NCBI GenBank assembly: GCA_021775455.1
Contig: JAJFHU010000061.1
Location: 1 to 64,000 of the forward strand
DNA length: 64,000 nucleotides
Direction: 5' to 3'
Source: Hyphomicrobiales bacterium
GTDB taxonomy: Bacteria > Pseudomonadota > Alphaproteobacteria > Rhizobiales > Rhizobiaceae
The notes under the pieces are model-generated. The model made no database searches. It was not told the origin of the DNA and worked only from the letters and a program-made list of their open reading frames with translations. Both the position numbers and the translations under genes were made by a program. Positions 55,186 to 64,000 of the stretch are shown piece after piece (the stretch's first letter is position 1; every line of letters begins with the position of its first letter).

Positions 55186-55857
55186 TTACTCGGTTGAGGT
55201 AACGCCCTCACCGGCCAACAATTCGAGCATCACCGTTGCACGGGTTCTTACACCGCTTGGCGCTGCCACATCGCTGCGAATTGTCTGAAACCACTTGTAG
55301 GCATCCTTGAAGCGTTTTTCACGCCAGGCTACAAGACCCAAGCCTTCGCGGGCAGAATGGCGAAATGATTTGCCAGTTTCGGCCAATGGTTCCAGACGCC
55401 GGGAAACTTCCTCAAAGGTCCCTGTATCAACCAGCAACAAGCCAGCTCGAAGGTTGGCAATATCGCGTAAAGCAGTATCAAAATTGCTGTCTGAGGATAT
55501 TTCGTCAAAAGCAGCAACGGCTGCATCGACCTCACCTTTTTTGGCAAGTTCTGCAGCAATGCGGATTTTGGCAAGGGCTGGATACTGTCCGTGGCCCGTG
55601 TTTCCCAATTCTTCCAGGGTTGCAATCGCCTCATCGTGTTTACCATCATTCGACAATTCTATTGCTGCCAAAAAGCTGTCACCGGATTTTGCGGCCTGCT
55701 GCTCAGTGTAGTATTGCCAGCCTCGGTAACCGGCAGTCAGCAACACTATCAAAACCGCAATGCCGATAATCACATTGCCGAAGCGTGACCAGATCGACTT
55801 CATGCGTTCGCTGCGAAGCTCTTCATCTACCTCGCGAATAAAACTGTCGTCAGACAT
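55186..55857 (-). CDS. YfgM-like TPR membrane protein
   Basis: A 223-residue protein: a cytoplasmic N-terminus with FIREVDEELRSERMKSIWSRFG, one membrane helix (VIIGIAVLIVLLTAGYRGW), then TPR-like helices in the periplasm. This is the YfgM/DUF2133-type architecture; YfgM associates with SecYEG and PpiD chaperones. It is placed directly before der, as in many proteobacteria. Confidence 0.87.
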   Translation of the reverse strand: MSDDSFIREVDEELRSERMKSIWSRFGNVIIGIAVLIVLLTAGYRGWQYYTEQQAAKSGDSFLAAIELSNDGKHDEAIATLEELGNTGHGQYPALAKIRIAAELAKKGEVDAAVAAFDEISSDSNFDTALRDIANLRAGLLLVDTGTFEEVSRRLEPLAETGKSFRHSAREGLGLVAWREKRFKDAYKWFQTIRSDVAAPSGVRTRATVMLELLAGEGVTSTE

Positions 55858-55918
55858 TTGATGCCATCCATTTTCGGGAAACTCGTAGTTGGCGGTCTTT
55901 TAACCCAATGCAGTGTGT

Positions 55919-56488
55919 TTATGCAATTACCGGAACACCAATTAACCACTCATGCAGCCACCAAGCTATTGCCAGCCAGATGGTTATTCCACCAGCAAAG
56001 GCTGCAACATCAGCCCAGGCTGTCTTCAATTCAGGTGCTGGTTCTCGTCTGCCTATCACAGAAACAAGCGCAATCAACGCCCAAATCAAAAACGCGCCGA
56101 ACAAAAGAATGCTGGCTGTATCACCATTCATCATCAAATGGGCTATCGCCCAAATTATGGCCGCGATCAGCAAGGGATGGCGAACGCGGTTACGTATGTA
56201 ACCGACAGGCAAATCGCTCGCAACAGCCAGAATCAAGCTAACCAACATCATCCCATAGGCAGCGTGGCGGGTACCTTCTGGAAGCAAATAGAGATACTCA
56301 GTTTCTGCGCGGGCTTGCCCATATCCCCAAATAATCATTCCCAGGCCAAGCAAAGATGCAACTGAATAGATTCCTTTCCATGGGCCCAATCCCAGTTTGT
56401 CCACCATGCGCTGGCGCCAATGAGGAGCAACAATACGCAGGCAATGAATGCCCAGAAACAATACCAGGCCCAGGATCAAAATTTCCAT
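55919..56488 (-). CDS. NnrU family membrane protein
   Basis: A 189-residue NnrU-type protein with about six membrane helices. FLGIHCLRIVAPHWRQRMVDKLG and RHPLLIAAIIWAIAHLMMNGD with its histidines are family signatures. NnrU was named in denitrifiers and is related to isoprenylcysteine methyltransferases and the zeta-carotene isomerase Z-ISO; it probably binds haem. No denitrification genes are nearby. ATG 56488 gives MEILILGLVLFLGIHCL; the longer frame adds 25 residues. Confidence 0.87.
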   Translation of the reverse strand: MEILILGLVLFLGIHCLRIVAPHWRQRMVDKLGLGPWKGIYSVASLLGLGMIIWGYGQARAETEYLYLLPEGTRHAAYGMMLVSLILAVASDLPVGYIRNRVRHPLLIAAIIWAIAHLMMNGDTASILLFGAFLIWALIALVSVIGRREPAPELKTAWADVAAFAGGITIWLAIAWWLHEWLIGVPVIA

Positions 56489-56508
56489 TTTTGCAATTCC
56501 ACTTGTTT

Positions 56509-56538
56509 TTGCACGTTGTTCAAAATTGATAATATAGT
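56509..56538 (+). promoter_or_regulatory. putative promoter of the DksA-like gene
   Basis: TTGCAC (56509-56514) and TATAGT (56533-56538) lie 18 bases apart and 39 bases upstream of the start codon. Reasonable sigma-70 match; inference only. Confidence 0.4.
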
Positions 56539-56577
56539 AACCGAAAGCGAAACTTAAACGCATTAGTCTGTAAAATC

Positions 56578-56907
56578 ATGACCGTCGACATTAATAACGC
56601 AAAGACAAGGCTTGAAACAAAGCGTAGTGAGCTGGAAGCTCAATCAGAACTATCCCGCGAGGCGCGAACCACCGTAGAACTGGATCAACAGGCAGTTGGT
56701 CGATTATCGCGAATGGACGCCATGCAGCAAAAGGCCATGGCAGATGCCCAGGAGCGCACCCGACAGCACGACCTTGTTCGAATTGAACAGGCAGAACGCC
56801 GTCTGCGCGAAGACGATTATGGTTACTGCCAGGAATGCGGCGACGAAATTCCGGATGCACGTCTGGCCATCGATCCGATGGCCGAACGTTGCATCAATTG
56901 CGCTTGA
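56578..56907 (+). CDS. DksA/TraR-type C4 zinc-finger protein
   Basis: A 109-residue protein with an N-terminal coiled helix rich in Glu/Arg/Gln and a C-terminal C4 zinc finger (Cys84, Cys87, Cys105, Cys108 in YCQECGDEI...RCINC). It is shorter than canonical DksA and lacks the acidic DxxDxA tip in recognisable form. It is therefore a TraR/DksA relative whose action on RNA polymerase is uncertain. Divergent from NnrU. Confidence 0.85.
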   Translation: MTVDINNAKTRLETKRSELEAQSELSREARTTVELDQQAVGRLSRMDAMQQKAMADAQERTRQHDLVRIEQAERRLREDDYGYCQECGDEIPDARLAIDPMAERCINCA

Positions 56908-56930
56908 ACACTTTACACCAGAATTACCAA

Positions 56931-58286
56931 TTATTCTGCAGCAGATTCACCGGCAAGAAATTTGCGATCAATTTCCGGCAATTCTTCTCCGGACAGTGCA
57001 GCTTCAAAGGCTTTAAGGCGTTTGTACACGGACAAGAGTTCCACGATGGTTGTCCAGGAGTTGATCAGATACTGGAAGGAACCCTCAACCCGACCAAATG
57101 CCCGGATGATCTGCTGCATTACCCCAAGTGTGATTACACCGGATGCAATCGTGGGTGTTAGCGCGATGTACGGCACCAGATTGCCGATTTGCAAATAGAA
57201 AATTCGCACTACGTTGAAGTAGAGATAGTGAAAATATAGGCGGAAATAGTTTTTTCGAACATCGGCAAACAATTCTGCAACTGACGGTGGTTTCGCCCGC
57301 TCTTCGTCGTCTTCTCCATAAACGAGCTCTTTTCGGTAGGCGGCTTCTACCCGTTGGTTGCGAAACTCCAGGCCGGGAAGCATGATCCCCGCCGCCGCTA
57401 CAAGAGCGGTACCAAATATCGACCAAAGAATTGCCACGAACACCAGTCCCTGACTCACTTCACCAATGATTGGAAGTACGGTTACCTGCGCCGACAATAC
57501 CCAAAGAAGCGGCAGGAACGCAATCAGGGTCATAACCGAATCCAAAAGATTCACACCCAGGCTTTCAGTAATCGCAGCAAATCGTTTTGCATCTTCCTGA
57601 ACACGCTGGGAAGCACCTTCAATGTGACGCAACTCATCCCATCGTGACATGTAGTAGTCGTTCATGGCGGTACGCCAGCGGAACACATAGTGACTTACAA
57701 AGAATCGGAACAGAACCGCAACAAACACATAGACCAGGGCAATCTTCAAGAACGTGGCGATCTGCAGGTAGATGCTGGAAGCTTCTACTGCGCCTGGTTT
57801 ACCCAGTGCTTGTTGGATAAGGTCGTAGAACGCTCCGAACCATTCATTGATCATGACATCAAGCTGAACCAGAAACCAGTTTACAAAGAAGATCAGGGCT
57901 GATCCCCAAACCGACCACTTTTGCCAGGGGTGTTGCGCCAGGCGCGTCCAGAACCCGCAGAACAGCACAATCGCCAGAACCAAATATTGGTAAAACCAGA
58001 AATTTCCGGCACCTGACGATGCTGCTGCGTGAGCTGCTTTGGCGGCATCATCTGCGTCTGCCGCAAGCTCCGCTGGAAAGTAAAACCCAAAAAGGCTTCC
58101 AAGGCTGAAAATGAAGCCCATATCCACTGCTACGAAAAACCATAACAAGACGCAAAGTAACGACCAGACCGCGAAGGAACCAAAATAAAGCCGGGGTGCA
58201 GGGAAAAAAGAATGAAACACTTGTGGCTTCTCCAGTTCTATTGGTTCCAGGGCGTCAGCGGATGTTTGCCTTGGCTTAGCCGCCAA
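56931..58286 (-). CDS. sbmA: SbmA/BacA-like peptide transporter
   Basis: A 451-residue SbmA/BacA-like inner-membrane protein with several membrane helices and no nucleotide-binding domain. VSHYVFRWRTAMNDYYMSRWDELRHIEGASQRVQEDAKRF is the characteristic conserved segment. Relatives import proline-rich peptides, microcins and bleomycin, and BacA is needed by rhizobia in symbiosis. The start is a TTG without a good ribosome site, so the first residues are uncertain. The 3' end faces the DksA-like gene. Confidence 0.92.
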   Translation of the reverse strand: MAAKPRQTSADALEPIELEKPQVFHSFFPAPRLYFGSFAVWSLLCVLLWFFVAVDMGFIFSLGSLFGFYFPAELAADADDAAKAAHAAASSGAGNFWFYQYLVLAIVLFCGFWTRLAQHPWQKWSVWGSALIFFVNWFLVQLDVMINEWFGAFYDLIQQALGKPGAVEASSIYLQIATFLKIALVYVFVAVLFRFFVSHYVFRWRTAMNDYYMSRWDELRHIEGASQRVQEDAKRFAAITESLGVNLLDSVMTLIAFLPLLWVLSAQVTVLPIIGEVSQGLVFVAILWSIFGTALVAAAGIMLPGLEFRNQRVEAAYRKELVYGEDDEERAKPPSVAELFADVRKNYFRLYFHYLYFNVVRIFYLQIGNLVPYIALTPTIASGVITLGVMQQIIRAFGRVEGSFQYLINSWTTIVELLSVYKRLKAFEAALSGEELPEIDRKFLAGESAAE

Positions 58287-58449
58287 CCGTCACGCTCGCA
58301 AGGCATTTATCCTTAAATTTTGGAAAGAAAGACTTCAATTTTTCGAAGTGTGCATAATCGCACAGATAGCGTTTTCGTTACCCGCTATATCTAAATCATC
58401 AGAACAGAACACCGCTCAGGTCAGAGCCCACACTACAGCCTGAACGGAA

Positions 58450-58563
58450 AAGGTCCTCCCGGTTAACGCCCCTTACCGGGAGGGCCTTCCAGGATTACCG
58501 GAGACGGCCTATTTTCGCCCCTTAGGTCCACTCGGTCAGAGCCGTCTCCACGGTGGAGGCGGC
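58450..58563 (+). ncRNA. structured leader RNA with alternative hairpins
   Basis: Hairpin 1 pairs 58450-58463 with 58475-58488 (14 bp, AAGGTCCTCCCGGT / ACCGGGAGGGCCTT). Then arm A GGAGACGGC (58500-58508) pairs perfectly with arm B GCCGTCTCC (58541-58549). Arm B can instead pair with arm C GGAGGCGGC (58555-58563) across a 5-base loop, so A:B and B:C exclude each other. The single imperfect pairs are G-U if the plus strand is transcribed but A-C if the minus strand is, which points to a plus-strand RNA. It stands in the 5' leader of the small gene at 58646. No known riboswitch class is recognised. The 160 bases before it, towards sbmA, contain only weaker dyads. Confidence 0.6.
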
Positions 58564-58645
58564 TCAAATATTTCCCGTTAACATTGTTGTTACCAATTGC
58601 GCAGAGAATCACCCGTACCAACGCGATTCGTACGGAGTACGCCCA

Positions 58646-58885
58646 ATGCACATCGTCACCGATGAAGACGTGAAGTTTCTTGCGCAATTTGACAGTTCTG
58701 AACTGGATCTTATGGATGCCATTGCCGCGGACCAATTTGCCGAGAAAATGGATGATGTTTTGCTCGACATCGAGGAATTGGATCCGCAAGCCTGCCCACC
58801 AGACCAGCGCTATTTGCTGGGTGACCGGGAAGCCTGGGTCTACGAGCACGGCAATGTAGCTGAACTGGTGTTTGTTCGCACCTGA
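58646..58885 (+). CDS. small acidic hypothetical protein
   Basis: A 79-residue acidic protein. MHIVTDEDVKFLAQFDSSELDLMD opens it, an Asp/Glu-rich helix follows, and it ends REAWVYEHGNVAELVFVRT. I do not recognise the family. The ATG at 58646 is preceded by GGAG at eight bases; a GTG at 58553 would begin inside a leader hairpin arm and is less likely. The long structured leader suggests post-transcriptional control. Confidence 0.6.
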   Translation: MHIVTDEDVKFLAQFDSSELDLMDAIAADQFAEKMDDVLLDIEELDPQACPPDQRYLLGDREAWVYEHGNVAELVFVRT

Positions 58886-58900
58886 GGTGCATCTGCATAC

Positions 58901-59125
58901 CTAAAACCAGCGGAACATTCCGATGATGCCGGCGGTGGCATAAAACAGTTGCAGGAACAGCATTCCGCGGTGCTTTCCCATCCATGCCCAGACACCAATC
59001 AGGATTGCGGACACCAGTAACAGTGTAAAGCCAATAAACTCCGCACCGACATTCAGTGCAACCAACATGGAATAGGCAATTGCGGTTACTACACCTGCCC
59101 ACTCAAATAATTTTGCACGAGTCAT
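58901..59125 (-). CDS. small membrane protein
   Basis: A 74-residue protein with three hydrophobic helices (about 8-26, 30-48 and 53-72). It resembles the small PnuC-like or unnamed membrane proteins common in Rhizobiales, without a solid family call. Convergent with the small acidic gene, 15 bases apart. Function unknown. Confidence 0.6.
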   Translation of the reverse strand: MTRAKLFEWAGVVTAIAYSMLVALNVGAEFIGFTLLLVSAILIGVWAWMGKHRGMLFLQLFYATAGIIGMFRWF

Positions 59126-59148
59126 TTATCAGCCTCACTTGCTCATCA

Positions 59149-59259
59149 CTCTGTTTTCTATCGCCAGTGCGATACCGTTATTGACCCTCGCACCGGCAGG
59201 CGCTCGGGTGTTCGTCGCTGAAAACAGATTCTCTGTTTTCTATCGCCAGTGCGATACCG
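59149..59259. repeat. 29-bp exact direct repeats with hairpins, downstream of guaA
   Basis: CTCTGTTTTCTATCGCCAGT followed by GCGATACCG occurs exactly twice (59149-59177 and 59231-59259). Each copy contains the hairpin TATCGC-CAGT-GCGATA. Between them GAAAACAGA and TCTGTTTTC form another dyad overlapping the second copy. Lying just past the guaA stop, it may act as a transcript end, or be a small REP-like unit duplicated. Confidence 0.75.
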
Positions 59260-59263
59260 CTCC

Positions 59264-60823
59264 TCACTCCCACTCGATGGTCCCGGGTGGTTTGGAAGTC
59301 ACGTCATAGACGACGCGGTTGATGCCACGGACTTCGTTGATGATGCGGGTTGCGGCGCGACCCAGAAAATCCATGTCATAGGGGTAAAAATCTGCCGTCA
59401 TGCCATCGACGGAGGTTACTGCCCGCAAGGCACAGACAAATTCATATGTTCGTCCGTCACCCATCACGCCGACGGTTTGGACCGGCAGCAGCACGGCAAA
59501 CGCCTGCCAGATTTCATCGTACAATCCGGCGTTGCGAATTTCATCAAGATAGATTGCATCCGCCTGACGGAGAATATCCAGCTTGTCGCGCGTAATACCA
59601 CCGGGGCATCGAATTGCAAGGCCAGGTCCTGGAAACGGATGCCGACCCACAAATTTATCCGGCAAACCCAATTCCCGACCGAGTGCGCGAACTTCATCCT
59701 TGAACAATTCGCGTAACGGCTCGACCAACTCCATGTTCATGCGCTCCGGCAAGCCACCCACATTGTGGTGTGATTTAATGGTAACCGACGGCCCGCCGCT
59801 AAACGAAACGCTTTCAATCACATCCGGGTACAACGTTCCCTGGGCGAGAAATCCCGCCCCGCCAATCTTCTTGGCCTCGGCTTCAAACACTTCAATGAAA
59901 AGCCTGCCGATTGTTTTGCGCTTCGTTTCCGGATCACTTTCACCCTCAAGCGCATCAATGAAAGTATCCGCTGCGTCCACATGAATCAGCGGAATGTTGT
60001 AATGTCCACGGAACATGGAAACGACTTCATCCGCCTCGTTCATGCGCATCAGACCATGGTCGACCAAAATGCAGGTCAATTGTTCGCCAATCGCCTCATG
60101 AATAAGCACCGCAGCGACAGATGAATCCACACCGCCGGACAGGCCGCAGATGACTTTGCCATCTCCTACTTGTTCGCGGATTGCGGCAATCGCCTCTTCG
60201 CGGTAAGCGGCCATGGTCCAGTTCCGCTTAACACCAGCCAAATCCACGAAATTGCTGTAGAGCGTTTTACCATTCGGCGTGTGATGCACCTCCGGGTGAA
60301 ACTGTACGGCATAGAAGTTGCGGGCTTTGTCTGCGGTAATCGCAAAGGGCGCATTTGGAGAGGTTCCGTAAACCTCAAAGCCCGGTGCGATTTCAGATAC
60401 GTGATCGCCATGGCTCATCCAGACCTGTTCGTCGCCTTCACCGTACCAACCATCCAGCAACGGCACGGATTGATTGCCGGGTGTGACGTAGGCGCGGCCA
60501 AATTCAGCAGTCCCCTTGCCGCGCTCAACCTTGCCTCCCAGACAATGCATCATCACCTGTTGACCGTAGCAAATCCCAAGAATTGGAACGCCGAGTTCAA
60601 ACACCGAATTCGGCGGCATCGGTGCGCCCTTGTCGAATACCGATGCAGGTCCGCCGGACAGGATAACCGCCTTTGGAGTGAAATCTGAGAGGAAGGTGTC
60701 AGTCACGTTCTGAAAAGGGTGAATTTCACAATAAACATTCAGTTCCCTCAGCCGACGCGCGATGAGCTGGGTCACCTGCGAACCAAAGTCTACAATCAGA
60801 ATCTTGTCAGTCGGGGAGTTCAT
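59264..60823 (-). CDS. guaA: GMP synthase (glutamine-hydrolysing)
   Basis: GuaA of 519 residues. An N-terminal class I glutamine amidotransferase (nucleophile Cys in GICYGQQ, with His and Glu in QFHPEVHH) is followed by the PP-loop ATP pyrophosphatase (LSGGVDSSV) and the C-terminal dimerisation domain ending in PPGTIEWE. It converts XMP to GMP and so works directly after GuaB, encoded at the end of the window on the same strand. Confidence 0.97.
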   Translation of the reverse strand: MNSPTDKILIVDFGSQVTQLIARRLRELNVYCEIHPFQNVTDTFLSDFTPKAVILSGGPASVFDKGAPMPPNSVFELGVPILGICYGQQVMMHCLGGKVERGKGTAEFGRAYVTPGNQSVPLLDGWYGEGDEQVWMSHGDHVSEIAPGFEVYGTSPNAPFAITADKARNFYAVQFHPEVHHTPNGKTLYSNFVDLAGVKRNWTMAAYREEAIAAIREQVGDGKVICGLSGGVDSSVAAVLIHEAIGEQLTCILVDHGLMRMNEADEVVSMFRGHYNIPLIHVDAADTFIDALEGESDPETKRKTIGRLFIEVFEAEAKKIGGAGFLAQGTLYPDVIESVSFSGGPSVTIKSHHNVGGLPERMNMELVEPLRELFKDEVRALGRELGLPDKFVGRHPFPGPGLAIRCPGGITRDKLDILRQADAIYLDEIRNAGLYDEIWQAFAVLLPVQTVGVMGDGRTYEFVCALRAVTSVDGMTADFYPYDMDFLGRAATRIINEVRGINRVVYDVTSKPPGTIEWE

Positions 60824-60892
60824 GTTTGGCGTTTAATAGAAGTCTTGCCTTTAGGCAATGTTAGAAACGAATTTGTCACCGAATTCGTGCAG

Positions 60893-62185
60893 TCAGGCCT
60901 TTGCCCGCTCCATCACAGCAAAGAAAAACCCATCGGTGCCGGTCGAGGCGGGAGTGAGGGTTATTGTATTCATGTCGGATGACCAGGGTTGCGGCTTGTC
61001 ATGCCCGAAGAGTTCTTCCCAAACTTCTCCAGCCGAAACCAGTTGGTACTCGGGATTGTCATCGCAAAATCCATAGACCTGATTCTCATTCTCTTCGGGG
61101 AACAGCGAGCAGGTAATGTAAATCAAATGTCCACCGGGCTTAACATACGCTGCAGCGCCACTAAGCGCCTCTTCTTGTTCCCGCAAGCGTTCTTCCAGGC
61201 TGGAACTGCTCAACCGCCATTTTGCATCCGGCCTGCGTCGCCAGGTTCCGCTTCCCGTACAGGGCGCATCAACAACCACCTTGTGCATGCGCTCCTGCAA
61301 TTCGCTCATGTCGGAATCCGGGGAATGTACCTGAACATTTCGCGTACCTCCTCTTCGCAAGCGTTCATGAATTGGTGCCAGTCGGGATTTGTCCGTGTCA
61401 TAAGCATGGACCTGCCCCTTGTTTTCCATTGCAGCAGCCAGAGCCAAGGTCTTGCCGCCTGCACCGGCGCAGTAATCCAGAACCATTTCACCGGGTTTGG
61501 CAAAGACCAGATCAGCAACGATTTGACTGCCTTCGTCCTGAATTTCGAATCGCCCCTTTTGGTAGGCCTCTTCCGCCTTGACATTGGGACTGCGTGCATC
61601 CCTTTCCCGGGGTTTGATCCTAATTCCATTTCGCGCGATTGGAGTCTTGACCGCACCGGTTTTTGAAAGGCGTTTCAACACTTTTTCGCGAGTGGATTTC
61701 AATGTGTTGACCCGCATGTCAATTGGCGGACGATTGGCCAACGCCCTTGCCTCATCCACCCAATCTTCGGCAAAGTTTGCTTCCAGACTGGCGACACACC
61801 ATTCCGGTACATCCGCCTGAACGTGCAGCGCTGCTTCCTCTATCCTGTTGTTTGTCAGTGCAGAAAGCTCTTCCCCGGATAGGCTTTCCGGTGCAAACTT
61901 GTCCTCTTTAAATGCCTCGGCAATTTCCTCTGGTGAATATTTCCAATCCAGTAAAAGAACAGCAAAGACCAGACCCCGTGGCGTGTCGGAACCAATACGA
62001 TATCCAAGCGACAGCTTCTTCCGCAGGGCATCATAGACAAGGCTTCCAATCGCGTTGCGATCACCAGAACCTGCAAATCGATGAGAAAGCCCCCAGTCCT
62101 TGAGGGCATCAGCTACGGGGCGCGACCGCTTTTCAATTTCGGTCAATACTTCGATTGCTGCCTGGGTTCGGCCACCAAGACGCAT
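60893..62185 (-). CDS. RsmB/NOP-family RNA m5C methyltransferase
   Basis: A 430-residue RNA cytosine-5 methyltransferase. SAM-binding motifs are LDYCAGAGGKTLALAA and VVDAPCTGSGTWRRRPD; the second catalytic cysteine is in LIYITCSLFPEEN. An N-terminal RsmB-like (NusB-related) part is short. The ATG at 62185 lies two bases after the MAPEG stop and gives MRLGGRTQAAIEVL; a longer frame into MAPEG is spurious. The target is probably 16S rRNA. Confidence 0.92.
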   Translation of the reverse strand: MRLGGRTQAAIEVLTEIEKRSRPVADALKDWGLSHRFAGSGDRNAIGSLVYDALRKKLSLGYRIGSDTPRGLVFAVLLLDWKYSPEEIAEAFKEDKFAPESLSGEELSALTNNRIEEAALHVQADVPEWCVASLEANFAEDWVDEARALANRPPIDMRVNTLKSTREKVLKRLSKTGAVKTPIARNGIRIKPRERDARSPNVKAEEAYQKGRFEIQDEGSQIVADLVFAKPGEMVLDYCAGAGGKTLALAAAMENKGQVHAYDTDKSRLAPIHERLRRGGTRNVQVHSPDSDMSELQERMHKVVVDAPCTGSGTWRRRPDAKWRLSSSSLEERLREQEEALSGAAAYVKPGGHLIYITCSLFPEENENQVYGFCDDNPEYQLVSAGEVWEELFGHDKPQPWSSDMNTITLTPASTGTDGFFFAVMERAKA

Positions 62186-62187
62186 CT

Positions 62188-62607
62188 TTATACCTGTCCC
62201 AACAGATTGATTGCCAACAAGACCCACATTGCAAACAGCGTAGCAACTGATGCCGCAAAGAAACGAACCCTGATTCCAAGAGAATTCCCGGTTACGTGGA
62301 TATATACATGAATCAGCTTTATTATCGCATAGACCCACGCCAGAGCGATCATTATCAGGTCCGAATTGTTCGTGACATAGGCAGCAAGACAAACAGCATA
62401 GAACAAGGTTGGGGTTTCAGTCTGATTCCTGAAGGCATTGGCATACAGTATGCTTTCTTCCGGATCCGACATGGAGACCTTGAAATCAGACACTTTCGCT
62501 TTGCCACTACGAACCGCGCCTACGCGCTTTGTGAATAACATTGGCAGCAGCGCCAATGTTACCAAAGCCACCAGTATCATCGGCCAAATCAATAAAGCGG
62601 GATTCAT
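62188..62607 (-). CDS. MAPEG family membrane protein
   Basis: A 139-residue protein with four membrane helices of the MAPEG superfamily (membrane-associated proteins in eicosanoid and glutathione metabolism): FRNQTETPTLFYAVCLAAYVTN followed by WVYAIIKLIHVYIHVTGN. Bacterial members are mostly of unknown substrate, some being glutathione transferases. Between guaB and rsmB, a common Rhizobiales arrangement. Confidence 0.88.
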   Translation of the reverse strand: MNPALLIWPMILVALVTLALLPMLFTKRVGAVRSGKAKVSDFKVSMSDPEESILYANAFRNQTETPTLFYAVCLAAYVTNNSDLIMIALAWVYAIIKLIHVYIHVTGNSLGIRVRFFAASVATLFAMWVLLAINLLGQV

Positions 62608-62642
62608 CCGGCATCCTTCTGAAGTGGTTTCAACGTGTGAAA

Positions 62643-64000
<1,358 letters not shown>

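Noticed and set aside
59149-59259. Possible CRISPR fragment from 29-bp repeats
   Set aside because: Only two copies with an 82-base gap, self-complementary content and no cas genes.
62186-62392. 69-residue N-terminal extension of the RsmB-like protein
   Set aside because: It overlaps the MAPEG gene in another frame and has a Cys-rich, atypical composition; the ATG at 62185 is two bases after the MAPEG stop.

Overview
The window reads as a chromosomal segment of an alphaproteobacterium of the Hyphomicrobiales (Rhizobiales) type. This rests on gene content and order rather than on a search. Pointers are a SAM-II riboswitch ahead of metA, the F0 order atpI-atpB-atpE-atpF'-atpF with two different b subunits, a DUF6101 protein, the guaB/MAPEG/rsmB/guaA cluster, the S49 peptidase/methyltransferase/DUF2007/polyprenyl synthase neighbourhood, and a SbmA/BacA transporter. 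GC content looks moderate by eye, which is low for the order. I saw no rRNA, no convincing tRNA, no CRISPR array and no intact transposase or prophage. The content is overwhelmingly housekeeping.

Layout. 1-6900: a 265-bp MITE-like repeat, an orphan MoxR-type AAA+ ATPase, ppa, SAM-II riboswitch plus terminator plus metA, a GFA-domain protein, a 1.3-kb gene-free stretch full of palindromes, tldD and a formyltransferase. 6900-10200: a GcvA-like LysR regulator divergent from a class II aldolase, a Rieske ferredoxin without a normal start codon, pdxH and a lipoprotein. 10300-20560: a mostly collinear plus-strand run (DnaJ-type chaperone, fabI, histidine phosphatase, aroC, ribB with a degenerate RibA-like tail, FG-GAP protein, HDAC-like, xseB, SCO1, small secreted protein, tlyA, rlmD-like). 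20600-32600: HD protein, acyl-CoA dehydrogenase plus crotonase, Sua5-type tsaC, GlcD-like oxidase, a TetR/membrane-protein divergon, ubiA, purD, ytoQ and an EAL protein. 32600-44900: glyS (carrying an in-frame palindromic insert), a CDGSH protein, glyQ, MFS permease, P460-type cytochrome, a 59-aa membrane peptide coupled to an S49 peptidase, tRNA methyltransferase, DUF2007, polyprenyl synthase, TPR protein and ispE. 44900-49600: a second copy of the 265-bp repeat, moaB, ABM monooxygenase, class V aminotransferase, radical SAM protein and rnhB. 49600-64000: F0 ATP synthase operon with recognisable promoter and terminator, SleB-type hydrolase, YfgM-like/der, NnrU, DksA-like, sbmA, a structured leader RNA before a small unknown gene, guaA, rsmB, MAPEG and guaB (cut by the window end).

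Themes. Purine synthesis (purD, guaA, guaB), isoprenoid/quinone synthesis (ispE, polyprenyl synthase, ubiA), methionine (metA, predicted from one residue to use acetyl-CoA), RNA modification (tlyA, rlmD-like, rsmB, trmN6-like, tsaC) and glycyl-tRNA synthesis are all represented. The most distinctive signals are not genes: the paired 265-bp inverted-repeat elements with matching changes in both arms; the metA leader, where an 8-base complement links the riboswitch to its terminator loop; the palindrome read through in glyS; and a leader at 58450-58563 with mutually exclusive hairpins whose imperfect pairs are G-U only on the plus strand.
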